From assembly GCF_010183535.1 (NCBI RefSeq), contig NC_071330.1, forward strand, positions 13,683,717 through 13,747,716: a stretch of 64,000 nt of DNA, read 5' to 3'. This document shows positions 24,701-35,832 of this stretch, in pieces. Under the pieces are notes generated by a model that was given only the letters and a program-made list of their open reading frames with translations, did no database searches and had not been told where the DNA came from. The stretch's first letter is position 1. Each line of letters starts with the position of its first letter. This DNA comes from Caenorhabditis remanei. Taxonomy: Eukaryota; Nematoda; Chromadorea; Rhabditida; Rhabditidae. The position numbers and the translations under genes were made by a program.

Positions 24701-25074
24701 AAAAAACTTTAAAAACTTCAAACAGTTCAACTCACATGATAATCATCTCCAACAAAATAAAGCGCAACTCTCGGTATCGTAAGGCACGTCAACACTCCAA
24801 CCAATCCAACTGTCATTTCATGTCTAACCCGATCCAATCTTCCAGTTTCATATTTGACATGACAGTAATCCATCACCCATTTCACCAGTCCAAGCACACC
24901 AAAAATCAATAAAAATGAGGCGAGGATGGCTCCAGCAGTAATAAAATTAGCTGGGACGACAGGGGCGAAAATCAGGTAAATTGTACCTACTGTAGCTAGA
25001 ATACCTGTGATAGCAGTGAGAGCTATCACGGTATAATCGGTAACAGACATGGGTTTCGGGGGTTCTATGGCCAT
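21721..25074 (-). CDS. Polytopic membrane RING-finger protein A
   Basis: Predicted membrane-anchored E3 ubiquitin ligase of a nematode-type family. Five exons: 24736-25074, 23563-24225, 22567-22940, 21818-21987 and 21721-21773, giving 532 residues. Exon 1 has three hydrophobic helices (such as ATVGTIYLIFAPVVPANFI); exon 2 carries four or five more (opening HWLFNYGFNQW); exon 3 adds two or three and a charged Glu/Lys tail. Exon 4 encodes a C3HC4 RING: CKIC, CGHTVCGGC, CPYC. Exon 5 ends LLPKNYEVLEMMN. Exon sizes match paralogues B, C and D almost exactly (339, about 650-663, 365-374, 170 and 50-53). The start was chosen at MAIEPPKP because it aligns with gene C; an upstream ATG at 25236 lies in the promoter repeat. 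Substrate unknown. Confidence 0.85.
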
Positions 25075-25164
25075 GACCGAGGGGGGAAAAGGGGGAATTT
25101 TTGGGTGAATGAGGAGGAATAGGTGGATGTGTAGAGAATGAATGTGTGCGCGGGGAAGAGTGGA

Positions 25165-25308
25165 CCTGATGACGTGGCAGATGGTGTGAGGGGTCACAAT
25201 AGACAGATGTATTCGACGGGACTTGTATTGGTACACACTATCGTCTGTGATTGAAAAGTGTCATACTGTATCGAGGAAGGGAGGACCTGATGACGTGGCA
25301 GATGGTGT
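25165..25308 (-). promoter_or_regulatory. UPRE-like promoter motif of gene A (two copies)
   Basis: CCTGATGACGTGGCAG begins at 25165 and again at 25286, inside a 23-base block shared by genes A to D. The first copy is 91 bases upstream of gene A's ATG. TGACGTGG is the published core of the XBP-1/ATF-6 unfolded-protein-response element; CAGATG within the block is also an E-box. Direct binding is not shown. Confidence 0.55.
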
Positions 25309-25309
25309 C

Positions 25310-25920
25310 CTTGAAGAATCAATAGCTGACCTAGGTAGCAACACACAGTACGAACGCCAGTACAAACATCCAGGTGTCTTGAGTGGAGACAGAATTACCA
25401 AAGTTACACTGTCAAAAGTTACACTGACAAAAATTACACTGGCAAAAAGTGCCAATTTTCGAAAGCTCACTAAGTGGAGAAGTAAATTTTCGAAAAAGGA
25501 ATTCGGAATTCGGGATTGAAAATTTTAAAATGGCCTAAATTGCAATGTTCGAAAGCTCACAAAGTGTTAATTACTGGAATAACTACATGGTTTCCTTGAC
25601 GTTTTGACAACTTGGAAGGCGAAATGGGATATTCATTTTTGTAGTTGACCACTTTTTTTGCACCGAGCCCAAGCAAGATGGAAAGCAGACATGATTACAA
25701 TGACCAAAGTTACACTGACAAAACGTATGTATCTTATGTCGGGTTGCTGTATCACGCATATCATATCAATTCTTGTTATCAAATAATAAAAATTGTTCTG
25801 CTTTTTTGTCTGTATTTCTATTTGTCCGGATGATACACTTAACCATCCCCCAGTGCTACTAGCCGACATCTACTGCGACTCTTCCCGCTACCACTTTCTT
25901 CACCTCCCTCCACTATGTCT
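25310..25920. repeat. Upstream repeat shared in inverse with gene C
   Basis: Segments of 25310-25910 match 41260-41880 in reverse complement: AATCAATAGCTGACCTAGGT, the repeated AAGTTACACTGAC phrases, ACCACTTTTTTTGCACCGAG, and GATGATACACTTAACCATCC. No gene is seen; open frames here are repeat-derived. It belongs to the inverted duplication that carries genes A and C. Confidence 0.7.
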
Positions 25921-25929
25921 TCACTCGGC

Positions 25930-25943
25930 GCCCGGTTAGCTCA
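25930..25943 (+). pseudogene. Short tRNA 5'-end fragment (tRNA-Lys-like)
   Basis: GCCCGGTTAGCTCA equals the first bases of a eukaryotic tRNA-Lys, including the start of the A box. The match then breaks into CTAGGGAATGATCCC. The same fragment, longer, is present in reverse at 41223-41245, at the corresponding place upstream of gene C. Too short to be functional. Confidence 0.4.
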
Positions 25944-26524
25944 CTAGGGAATGATCCCGACATAATTCAAGCTTTTGATAAAGACCTACATGGTTGAATA
26001 GTTCGAAATCTGAGAATTTCAAAACTGTTTTCAAATTTTGCTGAACGCCTCTAGGGATCGAGAAAAATGAGCTCAAAGTTTGAGCACTAATTTCCATTTC
26101 TTAACCATAAGGAACATGAAAGTCCGGCTTTGAGATTCATTCCTCTTTTCTTTCCCTCGTGTTCACCTAATTTTCAGCGGTGAGATGGTCGAGGGGTTAA
26201 CACAGGTAGTTGGCCAGCGACGAAATACGGACCATATACGCGTCCGCGACGGACTCAAAAAGAAGTAGCTAAGGACGATATGTGTGCGTCATATACGGTC
26301 CGTTTGGAGTCCGCGCGCCGAAAAAGTTGCTTCTCTTCCTACCGCCATCCCCCTCCTCTTTCCCCATACCGCGCTCCCTGCTTTGTTCGATGAAAACGGG
26401 AAAAATAGGTTACTGTTAATTATATTTATTTTTATCAAAAGATCAGAAAGAAAAACAAAGGAAAACGCAAATAAAAACGAGAAAAAGGTTTAACAATGGA
26501 ATGAGTAGTATTGGTTGTAACTGC

Positions 26525-28341
26525 TTATTTGAGGCAGGTGTAATTGTCGTGTGGCGGTGATGAATCGTAGAAGTCCAGAGGTTCGCTGAAATAAAACGAA
26601 ATGAAATAATCAAGATTTCGATGAGACATACCTATACGAACGGTCCTCCTCAAGAGACAAGCGGAGAAGACGATCTTTTAGAGCTTCGCCGACTTCTTTA
26701 GGAGTTGTTTCCATTTTATCTTTATACTCCTTACGGAATCTATCTCTGCAAATGCGAAAGTTTTATGGGAACCGAAAGGAAATGTGGCTTACAGTAGATT
26801 GACCATCGATTCCCTAGCGGCACAATGAAGAGTTGTAAGCGTGTTGATATCCCTCGGTTGTCGGAAACCGGCGATTACAAAATCTGTAAAGCAGTGTTAA
26901 GAAATACTTAAAATTTTTCTTGTAACGCACCGACGATTGGGCCGTAGAATTTGTCTCCGAATGGAAAGTATCCAGCATTTGAACTGTCTTGGGCGGAGTA
27001 TCCGGCAAAGAAATCATCACGTTTTGCTACCTGAAACGGATAAATGTTATTCATGTGTAATCCGTTGTCCAGAATTACTTCTTTGTAAACGAATCGAATT
27101 AAATGCTTCGAATCACCATAAAAACGGGATGAGGTGTATTTCGAAGCCTCCGCCACAGTAACAATTGATGACAATTTGAAGTTTTTTTTGCACGGGAGCT
27201 CAACAACTTCCTCGACTTCCGTGGCTTTTTTCAAATCGAATCCAACACCTCTGATAATATCAGACTGTAATACGATAATATTAAACTAAATGTACGCGAG
27301 AATTAGTCGTTAACCTCTCTTTCCAATGTTTCATTTGCCCGTTCCGCTTGGCGGAGTCGAGCAGTCATCTTGTTCAGCTGAAAATTGTTTCATCAATAAG
27401 TCTCTCACTGGCAATTATACCATTGCGACGTTAAACGCCTGACCCATCGCTAACATTTCCATGTCCTTGTTGACATTATGAAATCGCTGAGCGATTTGAA
27501 GAAACGGGTAGTAGTCCGCGTCGAGATAGTTTTTGGTCAACTTCTTCAGGTTCTCCTGAAATGTGGATAATTGATTGTACAAAAAGGGAATAACAAACTT
27601 CGCATTCTAATCGTGGCAAAGGAATCCCATTTGTCATATCATACAAATTGTTTGCTGAGAATCCGACAGGATTCCATGTTTTGTTTTGAGTGGAGAAATG
27701 GCTCTGTCGCTCTCGAACTCCCAATTCTGAGTTGAAAGGGGTAACTCTTTGCGAGTACGATGGTGTTGGACAAAATTGAGAAGGAGTTCCGGCGACGTTG
27801 TACTCTCTCAATCCGTTTGCGAAAGACGAAGAGTGACTTGTAGACTGTTCATTCACAGTACGAAACGAACTTGTCAACAAATGCTCTTTTTTTATAAATC
27901 TCGGAGGTGGAATTAATTTTGCATTTTTCGGTGTTGATGTATGCTCTTCCTGAAAAGTTTTTAAGGTAATTAGTGGGAGGGAATGTTACAAACCTTCACA
28001 TTAGCTGATAACAGCTCCTCGTGCCGCACGTTTTCTAAGTCTTCATAAACCGGTGAATCGACAAGACGATTCGATGACGAATATGGAGCGGCAATTTCTT
28101 CCATATCGTCTTCGACAAAATCTGCAGCTGGAACTGGTCCCATCTCATCAACGACTTCAGGAGGTCCTGTTTTCAACGTCAACGTTTCTTTTTCTTTTTC
28201 TCTTTCAGTATCTCTGACGGTTTTAACGCCACTTTTAACCGCTTTATTGGCCTTTCCTCTGCCACTTTTTAATACTTTTGTAGATGTCGCAGCAGCATTT
28301 TCGTGTGATTTAACTGAAGTTTTACGTCTCGTATACACCAT
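26525..28341 (-). CDS. CACTA second gene, function unknown
   Basis: Eight exons (27994-28341, 27599-27949, 27421-27555, 27315-27377, 26931-27264, 26793-26883, 26632-26745, 26525-26585) splice into one frame of 498 residues. The N-terminal part is charged and low-complexity (KVLKSGRGKANKAVKSG, REKEKET), probably disordered and nuclear. Then comes a short coiled-coil (LNKMTARLRQAERANETLER), followed by a compact C-terminal domain of about 170 residues (from SDIIRGVGFDLKKATEV to LRLSLEEDRSYS) that I do not recognise. By analogy with plant CACTA elements, where a second protein binds subterminal repeats, this could be the DNA-binding partner of the transposase; that is inference. Part of exon 1 (28216-28293) is copied elsewhere in the window at 33284-33361. 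Confidence 0.7.
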
Positions 28342-28621
28342 TGGTACGAATTCTGAAAGGAAACGACTTTTTAGGATCTCGGTTAAATCGAGGATATTGT
28401 TGAGTAAAACAAATAGAAGTTTATAGGAAATAAGTGCAAGGAAACGGAAACCATCCAATGCCGGACCACCCACATAGAAAACGAGAGGAAATCGTCCGAG
28501 AGGAGTACACGACCGACATTTCATATGACGGCCACGGCATTTTTGGAGGGAAGGAATAAAATTCAAACGAAATAAACGGAATTTAGAATGGAAAAAAGAG
28601 AAAAATAACAGATAATTCGTA

Positions 28622-31429
28622 TTAATTGTGAATCATTGTTCCGTTTACGGCAAACACACAGAGTCCATCTCCACAATCTATATAACTTCCAAGAGAAATT
28701 ACGGATTTCAAGGGAACGAAGACTCTTCTTTCCGAGAGTTGACAAAATTTTACTCCTTCAAATTCCTTTAGCATTCGGATCACTTCTTGCCCATAATAAA
28801 GATCAGTGTTATCGAGCTCTTGAAGAGCCTTGGAGAGAGAGGGAAACTGATTGGCGACATTAATCTCATTGAATGGCTCTGCTAATATTTTAATCTCTCC
28901 AGCATCCACCATAGCCGCAACAAATCTGAAACATTCCAAATGCCCTCCTTCTTTCACAGCGAAAAAGACGTCATCCTTAGTGCTCGATTCGTAATATTCC
29001 GATTTCAGTTTCCCACAAGGCAAAGATAGTGATCCGTATAGAGTATTTCCGTCACCATACGGTTCATCTATATTTTCCAATTGGCAGCTGATGACGTTGT
29101 TGTAGTAAACTTGTTGAGGCGTCAACCCTTTCGTGAAAGTAAGAAATTTTTTGAGGCTCGGGGACGGATTTTCTGCAAAGCGTCGAGAGATTTCTCGTCT
29201 GATCGAGTTGTGAATAAGAACTCTGAACATCCTCTAATTGATAGAATTTAGAGATGAGAATTGTTCACCTAGCGCAAGCTGTCTCCGAGAAGTGTCGTGT
29301 CATTCTGGTACTGTAACCCATAAGTGCAAATTGATAGGACGATTCAAATGCAAATGTGCCAAGAGGGCCAATGTTCCCAAATGCATGAACAACATCAGGC
29401 AAATGAAACAATACTTCCTGAATCAACAATACAGTAGATATTAACAGCTCCTCTAAACCCACATGTGTTTTGCAAGACAAGTATTCTTCGCTGGCCTCTT
29501 TCAAAAACCAGAGAGCAGCGGAGCACATCTGCTCGTCAAACAATGCAGGGCCTTTTCCAGTTGTGTACATCTTATTGGCAATCATGGAGAGAGCAATAAT
29601 TGCAAAACGAGCTTGAGGCTTCAGAAACTCTGATTGTACAGCTACCAGTGCTAGCGGTAGACGGAAAAACTGAATGAGAAGGTTAAAATCGAAATGCATA
29701 AACTTCAACTCTTACTGAAATTTTGTCCGATCCATTTCTACAATTACCAATTTCGGAGTAGAAAGAAGGAAGAATAACTGAATTGAGAGCATTTTGTAGG
29801 GTGTTGGAGTCGCATTCGAACAAATCTGATTTCGGAGTAGACTTGTTAACTTTGGAGAAAAGTTCTGAGATTCCGTATTATTCTAATCTTCAGGTTCTGT
29901 TACCTTTGGTTACATTCTCGTAGACTCCTTCACCCAGATTGTGTAAACAATCTATGGGTGTTTCATATGGTTTTACAAATTGTACTATCTTAGCAGCAAC
30001 ATTCCCAAAGCCATTCAATCCACTTTCTGAATCTATTACGGTAAGATTGTCAGGTCTCTTTTCAGCTCGTTCTGAATCAAAATTTCAATTGAATTATATA
30101 TAAAAAATTATACTTTCGCCTCCTAATTTGTAAAATGTGCCTGCCGAGAGGCAGAAAAAGCAAGAAAGGGATCCATAATGTCCTTTCATGCCGAAGAGAC
30201 TACGTTTTGCCTGAATAGTTCAATCATCGAAATCATTTCACATATGTATATTACCGGCTGATCTGCGCTCACGGTAACGATATGAAGTTTGTATTTATAC
30301 ATTCCAACGGATCCTTCTCTAGCCTCACAATCGGCCAATATAATCGGCAAGACTGAGTTCCACAGTGTTGTAGATGGATTGCTACTGCTCTCAATCATAC
30401 CTTCCAACATCACGTTACTACTTTTCTGCATATCGCCTGTTGGAAGATCGACGAGCATGATAGAAATTGGCCAGAGTTTCCTATCAAAAAACCACTATTT
30501 TACAAACTATAATAAACCACTCACTTCGAAGTTCCTGGGACAGCGACCCCATCTATTGACAGTATTCCAGACAACCTTAGTTCATACTCACTTTCTTCCG
30601 AACTTCTCAATGGAGTGAAAAACTGAGCCGCCAGATTATGAGTCTGTTGTCTTCCTTCATTTAAATCTTTTCTGATAGATACGATCTTAGATAGATATGT
30701 TGACATTATTTGTTGGAGTTGTGGCATAACACCATTTCTCACAAACTTGGCCGGAAACTCATTACAGCTGAATGGTTTATCTCAAAGTTGCAATGATACA
30801 GTAATTCCTACCACTTTATATTTTCTTTGCCATTTGACCCACAAATGTTACAGTAGTATGAAACCGTGCATTTGTTTTTTTTGTAATCCCATATTTTCCT
30901 CACAGAATCAGCAAAGTCTTCTTCGTGTGAAGATAGGAACCTTTCGAAGCCTAAAATAATCGTCAAACCATATGTAAAACATCCTAAATCGAAGAAATAA
31001 CCGTTCTCTGACAACCGATCCAAGCAAGCAGAAGCTAGAAACTGAAGAACTTTGTCTGAACAATCTCTCAAGTCATTCACCAATTCTACAAATGACAGAT
31101 CTCCTTCGTTTTCTCACTCTCTATTTTTATTTATACCTGAAGTCATCGAGTCTAAACAGTTTTCTTCACCATCTACATCAACATTCATCTCCCCCAAATC
31201 CATTGTAAGATTTGTGTCATCCGTCTCACTCGCATTAGATAAAACATCGTCTAATTCAATTCCATGACTTCGTCGTGGAACTTGGCGATTTTCGGTATCC
31301 TCATTCAACCTATGGCGACTAACTTCTGTAAATTCTTTTTCCTCACCATCTTCAGAAGAACCACTTGCCTAAATCGTCATTTACCCGCTTTCTCTTTGGT
31401 TGAAAATCTTTCAAAATACCAGTCGGCAT
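28622..31429 (-). CDS. CACTA/TNP2-like transposase
   Basis: Predicted DDE-type transposase that excises and inserts the element. A multi-exon model from MPTGILKDFQPKRKR (31429) to TMIHN-stop (28622) includes an acidic N-terminus, a CNICGS zinc-finger-like motif (about 30850), then the catalytic block: ILSIDGVAV (30560), KLWPISIMLVDLP, VSADQPAKRSLFGMKGHYGS with SCFFC, and DCLHNLGEGVYENV (about 29940). These are the TNP2 order of D, D and late acidic/His motifs known from animal CACTA-like elements. A downstream domain with HAFGNIGPLGTFAFESSYQ matches the FGPL-FxFE motif following the core in that group. The very start is doubtful: joining MPTGILKDFQPKRKR to ASGSSEDGEE needs either a very short intron or a frameshift. 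Exon junctions between 29900 and 30130 were read by eye only. Confidence 0.75.
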
Positions 31430-31730
31430 TATATACTTTCAATAAATTCGAATACAAAACGGAACAATACACCGAACGTAAATGAAATAATTTTCTCCGC
31501 GAGCTGCCACTGCTGTCCACGACCAGTCCACGTGGACGACATTGCTATTCCATATACGGTCCGCGCTGAGGCCGCGCGCGAACTTCCACCCTCCACATCT
31601 CCCTCTTTTCCCGAAGTCCACACTGCGTCCATATACAGTCCGCAGCGGACCAAATTTCCGCTGCGGACTCTATGTGGACGGAAAATGGGACTGAATCCGC
31701 ATGCGGTCCGCACGCCAACTACCTGTGTAA

Positions 31731-32552
31731 CAGGGAGGGGTGGTAATCAAGGGATGAAGGTTCGGTTCCTCTTCACGGTTTTGTTTTATTTTTCTTTTTG
31801 CAAGAACAAAACGTCTTGTTTTTTGCATCGTCAGACACGTTTCATCATGATTTTCGAGTTTTTATATCCGTAGAAGTCGAATTACATAATTTTTTGCAAA
31901 AAAATTTTTTTGAAAATTTTTATGAAAAGTGTTCGTATGGAATCTACAAAAATGGTAGATAGGTCAACAATTGTTCAAAAATAGGTTCCTGTTAACAAAC
32001 AAGATAATTTCAAGTAGAAAACATCTAAAATTTGACATTTCAACAGTATTCCTCTTTTCTTCGGTGACAAGAACCGAAAAAAGGGCAATCCTATGATCAA
32101 TTCACCTCAACTCTAATCACGATTTAAAGACATCTAGGAGATAATTCAATAAATGAATTGTTGTAAACTCCTATTTGAAACATTTACAATCACACAACAA
32201 CAATTTTTGAGAAAAAATTCGAAAAAAATTTTGGTCGAATTTTCGCCCATGGGTTGGCCACCAAAAACTTAAAAAATCATCGAAAAAAAAATTTTTGAAA
32301 AAAAACAACTGAAAATGTTCTCCATCGTTCAAAACATATTTTGGTGCATTTCAATCCCGCAGAAACCACTTTTTGGATGATTTACGTAACTTCAAATTTT
32401 CAATTTTTAGTACTGAAATCTCACAAAAACCTGCATAACTTTTTTCATGAAATCGCTCAGCAAAATTTGAACGCATATTCAAAAAGAACACGTTCTCAGC
32501 TTTCCATCCATATATAATTCGACCCAGATCTCCAAATTATGTCTGGATCACT
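31731..32552. other. Intergenic, no gene seen
   Basis: AT-rich, with long A/T runs (for example 32210-32310). No coding signal. The first bases right of the CACTA element, CAGGGAGGGGTGG, continue the pre-insertion locus after the TAA duplication. Confidence 0.5.
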
Positions 32553-32823
32553 CCCTAGTCAGTCGGTAGAGCACCAGACTCTTAATCTGGTCACAGGTCG
32601 TTCGCAAACGATCCGTTACGGATGCTTCGGACGATCGCGCACGGTCCATATCGGTACCGAAAAAAAGACTCGTTATGGATCCATAATCGACCCGTTTGCA
32701 AACATCCGTATATGGTCCGTGCGCGATCCGTTCATTTCTGGTTGCTCTCCCTGCCCACCCCGACCCATTTTTACTCGCGAACGACCTGTGGTTGTCGCGG
32801 GTTCGAGCCCCGCATTGGGCTGA
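32553..32823 (+). pseudogene. tRNA-Lys(CUU) gene split by a 199-bp insertion
   Basis: The 5' part 32553-32591 (D-arm CAGTCGGTAGAGCA, anticodon arm CCAGACTCTTAATCTGG with CTT) and the 3' part 32791-32821 (GCGGGTTCGAGCCCCGC T-arm) together make most of a tRNA-Lys. They are separated exactly in the variable loop by a CACAGG...CCTGTG element. Removing the insert with one GT leaves TCTGGTTGTCGCGGG, a normal five-base variable loop. The 5' acceptor strand is degenerate, so the gene was already a pseudogene or decayed later. Confidence 0.85.
32592..32790. mobile_element. Non-autonomous CACTA-like element inside the tRNA
   Basis: 199 bases bounded by CACAGGTCGTTCGC and GCGAACGACCTGTG, with flanking GT on both sides as a possible 2-base target duplication. 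The interior has CGGTCCATATCGGTACC and TATATGGTCCGTGCGCGATC, the same type of subterminal ATACGGTCCG repeats seen in the 5.5-kb CACTA element. Too short to encode anything. The outer seven bases, CACAGGT, are identical to those of the large element, so the same transposase could have moved it. Confidence 0.75.
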
Positions 32824-33283
32824 CACAGGTCGTTCGCGAGTAGACGCGTTACGGATGCGAATCTTGTGCGGAGTCTTTACGGATCCATAACGACGCTTCT
32901 CGCGATAGGTCGTTCGCGCGCGACTCGTATTTCTCATTCGCACACGGACCGTTTATGGATGTCCAATTTTTCTATCGACTGCTCGGATACGAGATCGCGT
33001 GAGGATGGTTTACGACGTCCTGCTTAGCGACTCTGATTGCTTTCGCAAACGGATCGTATATGGATGATTGGACTAACTTTTTCTCTCGCGGCCAGCTCAA
33101 TTTTTATTTTTATTTCGAATATTTTTTTCCTATTTTTCTCAAATTTCTTTGATTTTCTTAATTTTTCATGGTTTTTCAGGCTGATAAAATTATTGGAGAC
33201 CAATTCGAACAAAATGGACAACAATTTTGTTGAGGTTTGTCTATCGGCGACCTATAAATACAGTATAGGACTTCTATTTTTCA
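32824..33283 (+). mobile_element. Truncated copy of the palindrome-arm element
   Basis: Begins CACAGGTCGTTCGCGAGTAG directly after the tRNA 3' part and matches 35866-36325 base for base over almost the whole length. It includes the first 104 bases of the captured exon (from 33180). The match stops at 33283, where a 78-bp piece of the CACTA second gene begins. Confidence 0.8.
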
Positions 33284-33361
33284 GCTGCGACATCTACAAA
33301 AGTATTAAAAAGTGGCAGAGGAAAGGCCAATAAAGCGGTTAAAAGTGGCGTTAAAACCGTC
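33284..33361 (+). other. 78-bp transplanted piece of the CACTA second gene
   Basis: Exact reverse complement of 28216-28293, from exon 1 of the gene at 26525-28341. It is in sense orientation here (CTACAAAAGTATTAAAAAGT). It is sandwiched between the truncated arm element and the first 545-bp tandem unit. No mismatches seen, implying a recent event. Confidence 0.9.
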
Positions 33362-34996
33362 GTGAGGGGGTCACAGTAGACAGATGTTTTCGACGGGACG
33401 TGTATTGGTACGCACTATCTGAGTGTGTGTCTGTGAATGAATAGTGTCATACTGTATTTGCCGGTTCACACTATTTCCCGATTTGGGATTCCATGTGAAA
33501 AAGCAAAACCATATGAAAAGTTTGAGAGCTCATAACTTTGGTCGCAGAGACATTTAGCCGGTTTTGACTGCAGATATAGTCTCCCCGTAATCGAAAGTAC
33601 CTATGACCAAATTTATAGATCGTTTGAAAGTGGCGTCTATAAAGACTTCCCTTGTGAGATATAGCAGTTAAATTTTTTGCAAAAAAAAACAAAAAAAGCA
33701 TCCACAGGTCGTTCGCAAACGATCCGTTACGGATGCTTCGGACGATCGCGCACGGTCCATATCGGTACCGAAAAAAAGACTCGTTATGGATCCATAATCG
33801 ACCCGTTTGCAAACATCCGTATATGGTCCGTGCGCGATCCGTTCATTTCTGGTTGCTCTCCCTGCCCACCCCTTCCCATTTTTCTTGGTTTTCAAAGCAA
33901 AAAAGTGTGAGGGGGTCACAGTAGACAGATGTTTTCGACGGGACGTGTATTGGTACGCACTATCTGAGTGTGTGTCTGTGAATGAATAGTGTCATACTGT
34001 ATTTGCCGGTTCACACTATTTCCCGATTTGGGATTCCATGTGAAAAAGCAAAACCATATGAAAAGTTTGAGAGCTCATAACTTTGGTCGCAGAGACATTT
34101 AGCCGGTTTTGACTGCAGATATAGTCTCCCCGTAATCGAAAGTACCTATGACCAAATTTATAGATCGTTTGAAAGTGGCGTCTATAAAGACTTCCCTTGT
34201 GAGATATAGCAGTTAAATTTTTTGCAAAAAAAAACAAAAAAAGCATCCACAGGTCGTTCGCAAACGATCCGTTACGGATGCTTCGGACGATCGCGCACGG
34301 TCCATATCGGTACCGAAAAAAAGACTCGTTATGGATCCATAATCGACCCGTTTGCAAACATCCGTATATGGTCCGTGCGCGATCCGTTCATTTCTGGTTG
34401 CTCTCCCTGCCCACCCCTTCCCATTTTTCTTGGTTTTCAAAGCAAAAAAGTGTGAGGGGGTCACAGTAGACAGATGTTTTCGACGGGACGTGTATTGGTA
34501 CGCACTATCTGAGTGTGTGTCTGTGAATGAATAGTGTCATACTGTATTTGCCGGTTCACACTATTTCCCGATTTGGGATTCCATGTGAAAAAGCAAAACC
34601 ATATGAAAAGTTTGAGAGCTCATAACTTTGGTCGCAGAGACATTTAGCCGGTTTTGACTGCAGATATAGTCTCCCCGTAATCGAAAGTACCTATGACCAA
34701 ATTTATAGATCGTTTGAAAGTGGCGTCTATAAAGACTTCCCTTGTGAGATATAGCAGTTAAATTTTTTGCAAAAAAAAACAAAAAAAGCATCCACAGGTC
34801 GTTCGCAAACGATCCGTTACGGATGCTTCGGACGATCGCGCACGGTCCATATCGGTACCGAAAAAAAGACTCGTTATGGATCCATAATCGACCCGTTTGC
34901 AAACATCCGTATATGGTCCGTGCGCGATCCGTTCATTTCTGGTTGCTCTCCCTGCCCACCCCTTCCCATTTTTCTTGGTTTTCAAAGCAAAAAAGG
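33362..34996. repeat. Three tandem 545-bp units
   Basis: Units start at 33362, 33907 and 34452 with GTGAGGGGGTCACAGTAGAC and appear identical. Each holds a promoter-like piece also found upstream of genes A to C (ACGGGACGTGTATTGGTACG), an AT-rich stretch, and a CACTA-like end (CACAGGTCGTTCGCAAACG) with its subterminal repeats, stopping at TTCTTGGTTTTCAAAGCAAA. Open frames of 60-113 codons repeat in every unit and are by-products. Near-identity means very recent amplification or an assembly artefact. Confidence 0.9.
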
Positions 34997-35137
34997 TTTT
35001 TATAATGACTTATTTATTTCAGAAAAAAATCATTTAAACAATTAAAAATTCAAGAAAGATAGAAAAATCAACAAAAAAACTAATATAAAATTTATTGAAA
35101 CATTCCTAATTTTTTGTCGATTTGTGTCGATTTTGTG

Positions 35138-35476
35138 TCAATATCCATAATTCCATCTATTTTTGAAGCCAAAATCCTGTTGTAGTTGCCTCATTCCGTT
35201 TCCGCCAAGCCAACACTTGATGCTCTGAAAATTTATTTTTCTCATTTTTATCTGGAAATAAATCGCTCACTCACCGAAAAACTGCTTGAAAGTAGATTGT
35301 TTCTGCATAATTTATCGAAAAATATTAAACTTCCGGCTCCATATTTCTTGATTTGAAAATCCGACAAGACTCTGAAAAATAGAAGTCCTATACTGTATTT
35401 ATAGGTCGCCGATAGACAAACCTCAACAAAATTGTTGTCCATTTTGTTCGAATTGGTCTCCAATAATTTTATCAGC
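35138..35476 (-). pseudogene. Captured two-exon gene fragment (left arm)
   Basis: Mirror of the fragment at 36222-36560: exons 35275-35476 and 35138-35224 with consensus splice sites. See the right-arm entry for the protein. Confidence 0.6.
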
Positions 35477-35832
35477 CTGAAAAACCATGAAAAATTAAGA
35501 AAATCAAAGAAATTTGAGAAAAATAGGAAAAAAATATTCGAAATAAAAATAAAAATTGAGCTGGCCGCGAGAGAAAAAGTTAGTCCAATCATCCATATAC
35601 GATCCGTTTGCGAAAGCAATCAGAGTCGCTAAGCAGGACGTCGTAAACCATCCTCACGCGATCTCGTATCCGAGCAGTCGATAGAAAAATTGGACATCCA
35701 TAAACGGTCCGTGTGCGAATGAGAAATACGAGTCGCGCGCGAACGACCTATCGCGAGAAGCGTCGTTATGGATCCGTAAAGACTCCGCACAAGATTCGCA
35801 TCCGTAACGCGTCTACTCGCGAACGACCTGTG

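Larger units (their letters stand above)
26201..31727 (-). mobile_element. CACTA/EnSpm-type DNA transposon (5.5 kb)
   Basis: Terminal inverted repeats CACAGGTAGTTGGC (26201) and GCCAACTACCTGTG (ending 31727) are flanked by a perfect 3-base target duplication TAA (26198-26200, 31728-31730). CACAG-type ends with a 3-base duplication are the hallmark of the CACTA superfamily. Subterminal repeats of ATATACGGTCCG and CGGTCCGC are clustered at both ends, as known for this group. The body carries two multi-exon genes on the minus strand: a transposase with TNP2-like features and a second protein. Coding capacity looks complete apart from one doubtful spot near the transposase start, so the element may be recently active. 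Confidence 0.85.

Noticed and set aside
25223..25869. Open frames of 60-98 codons upstream of gene A
   Set aside because: They lie in the promoter repeat shared in inverse with gene C and differ between copies.
26525..28341. BEN-domain assignment for the C-terminal part of the CACTA second protein
   Set aside because: Size and helical content are roughly compatible, but I could not place the conserved BEN residues.
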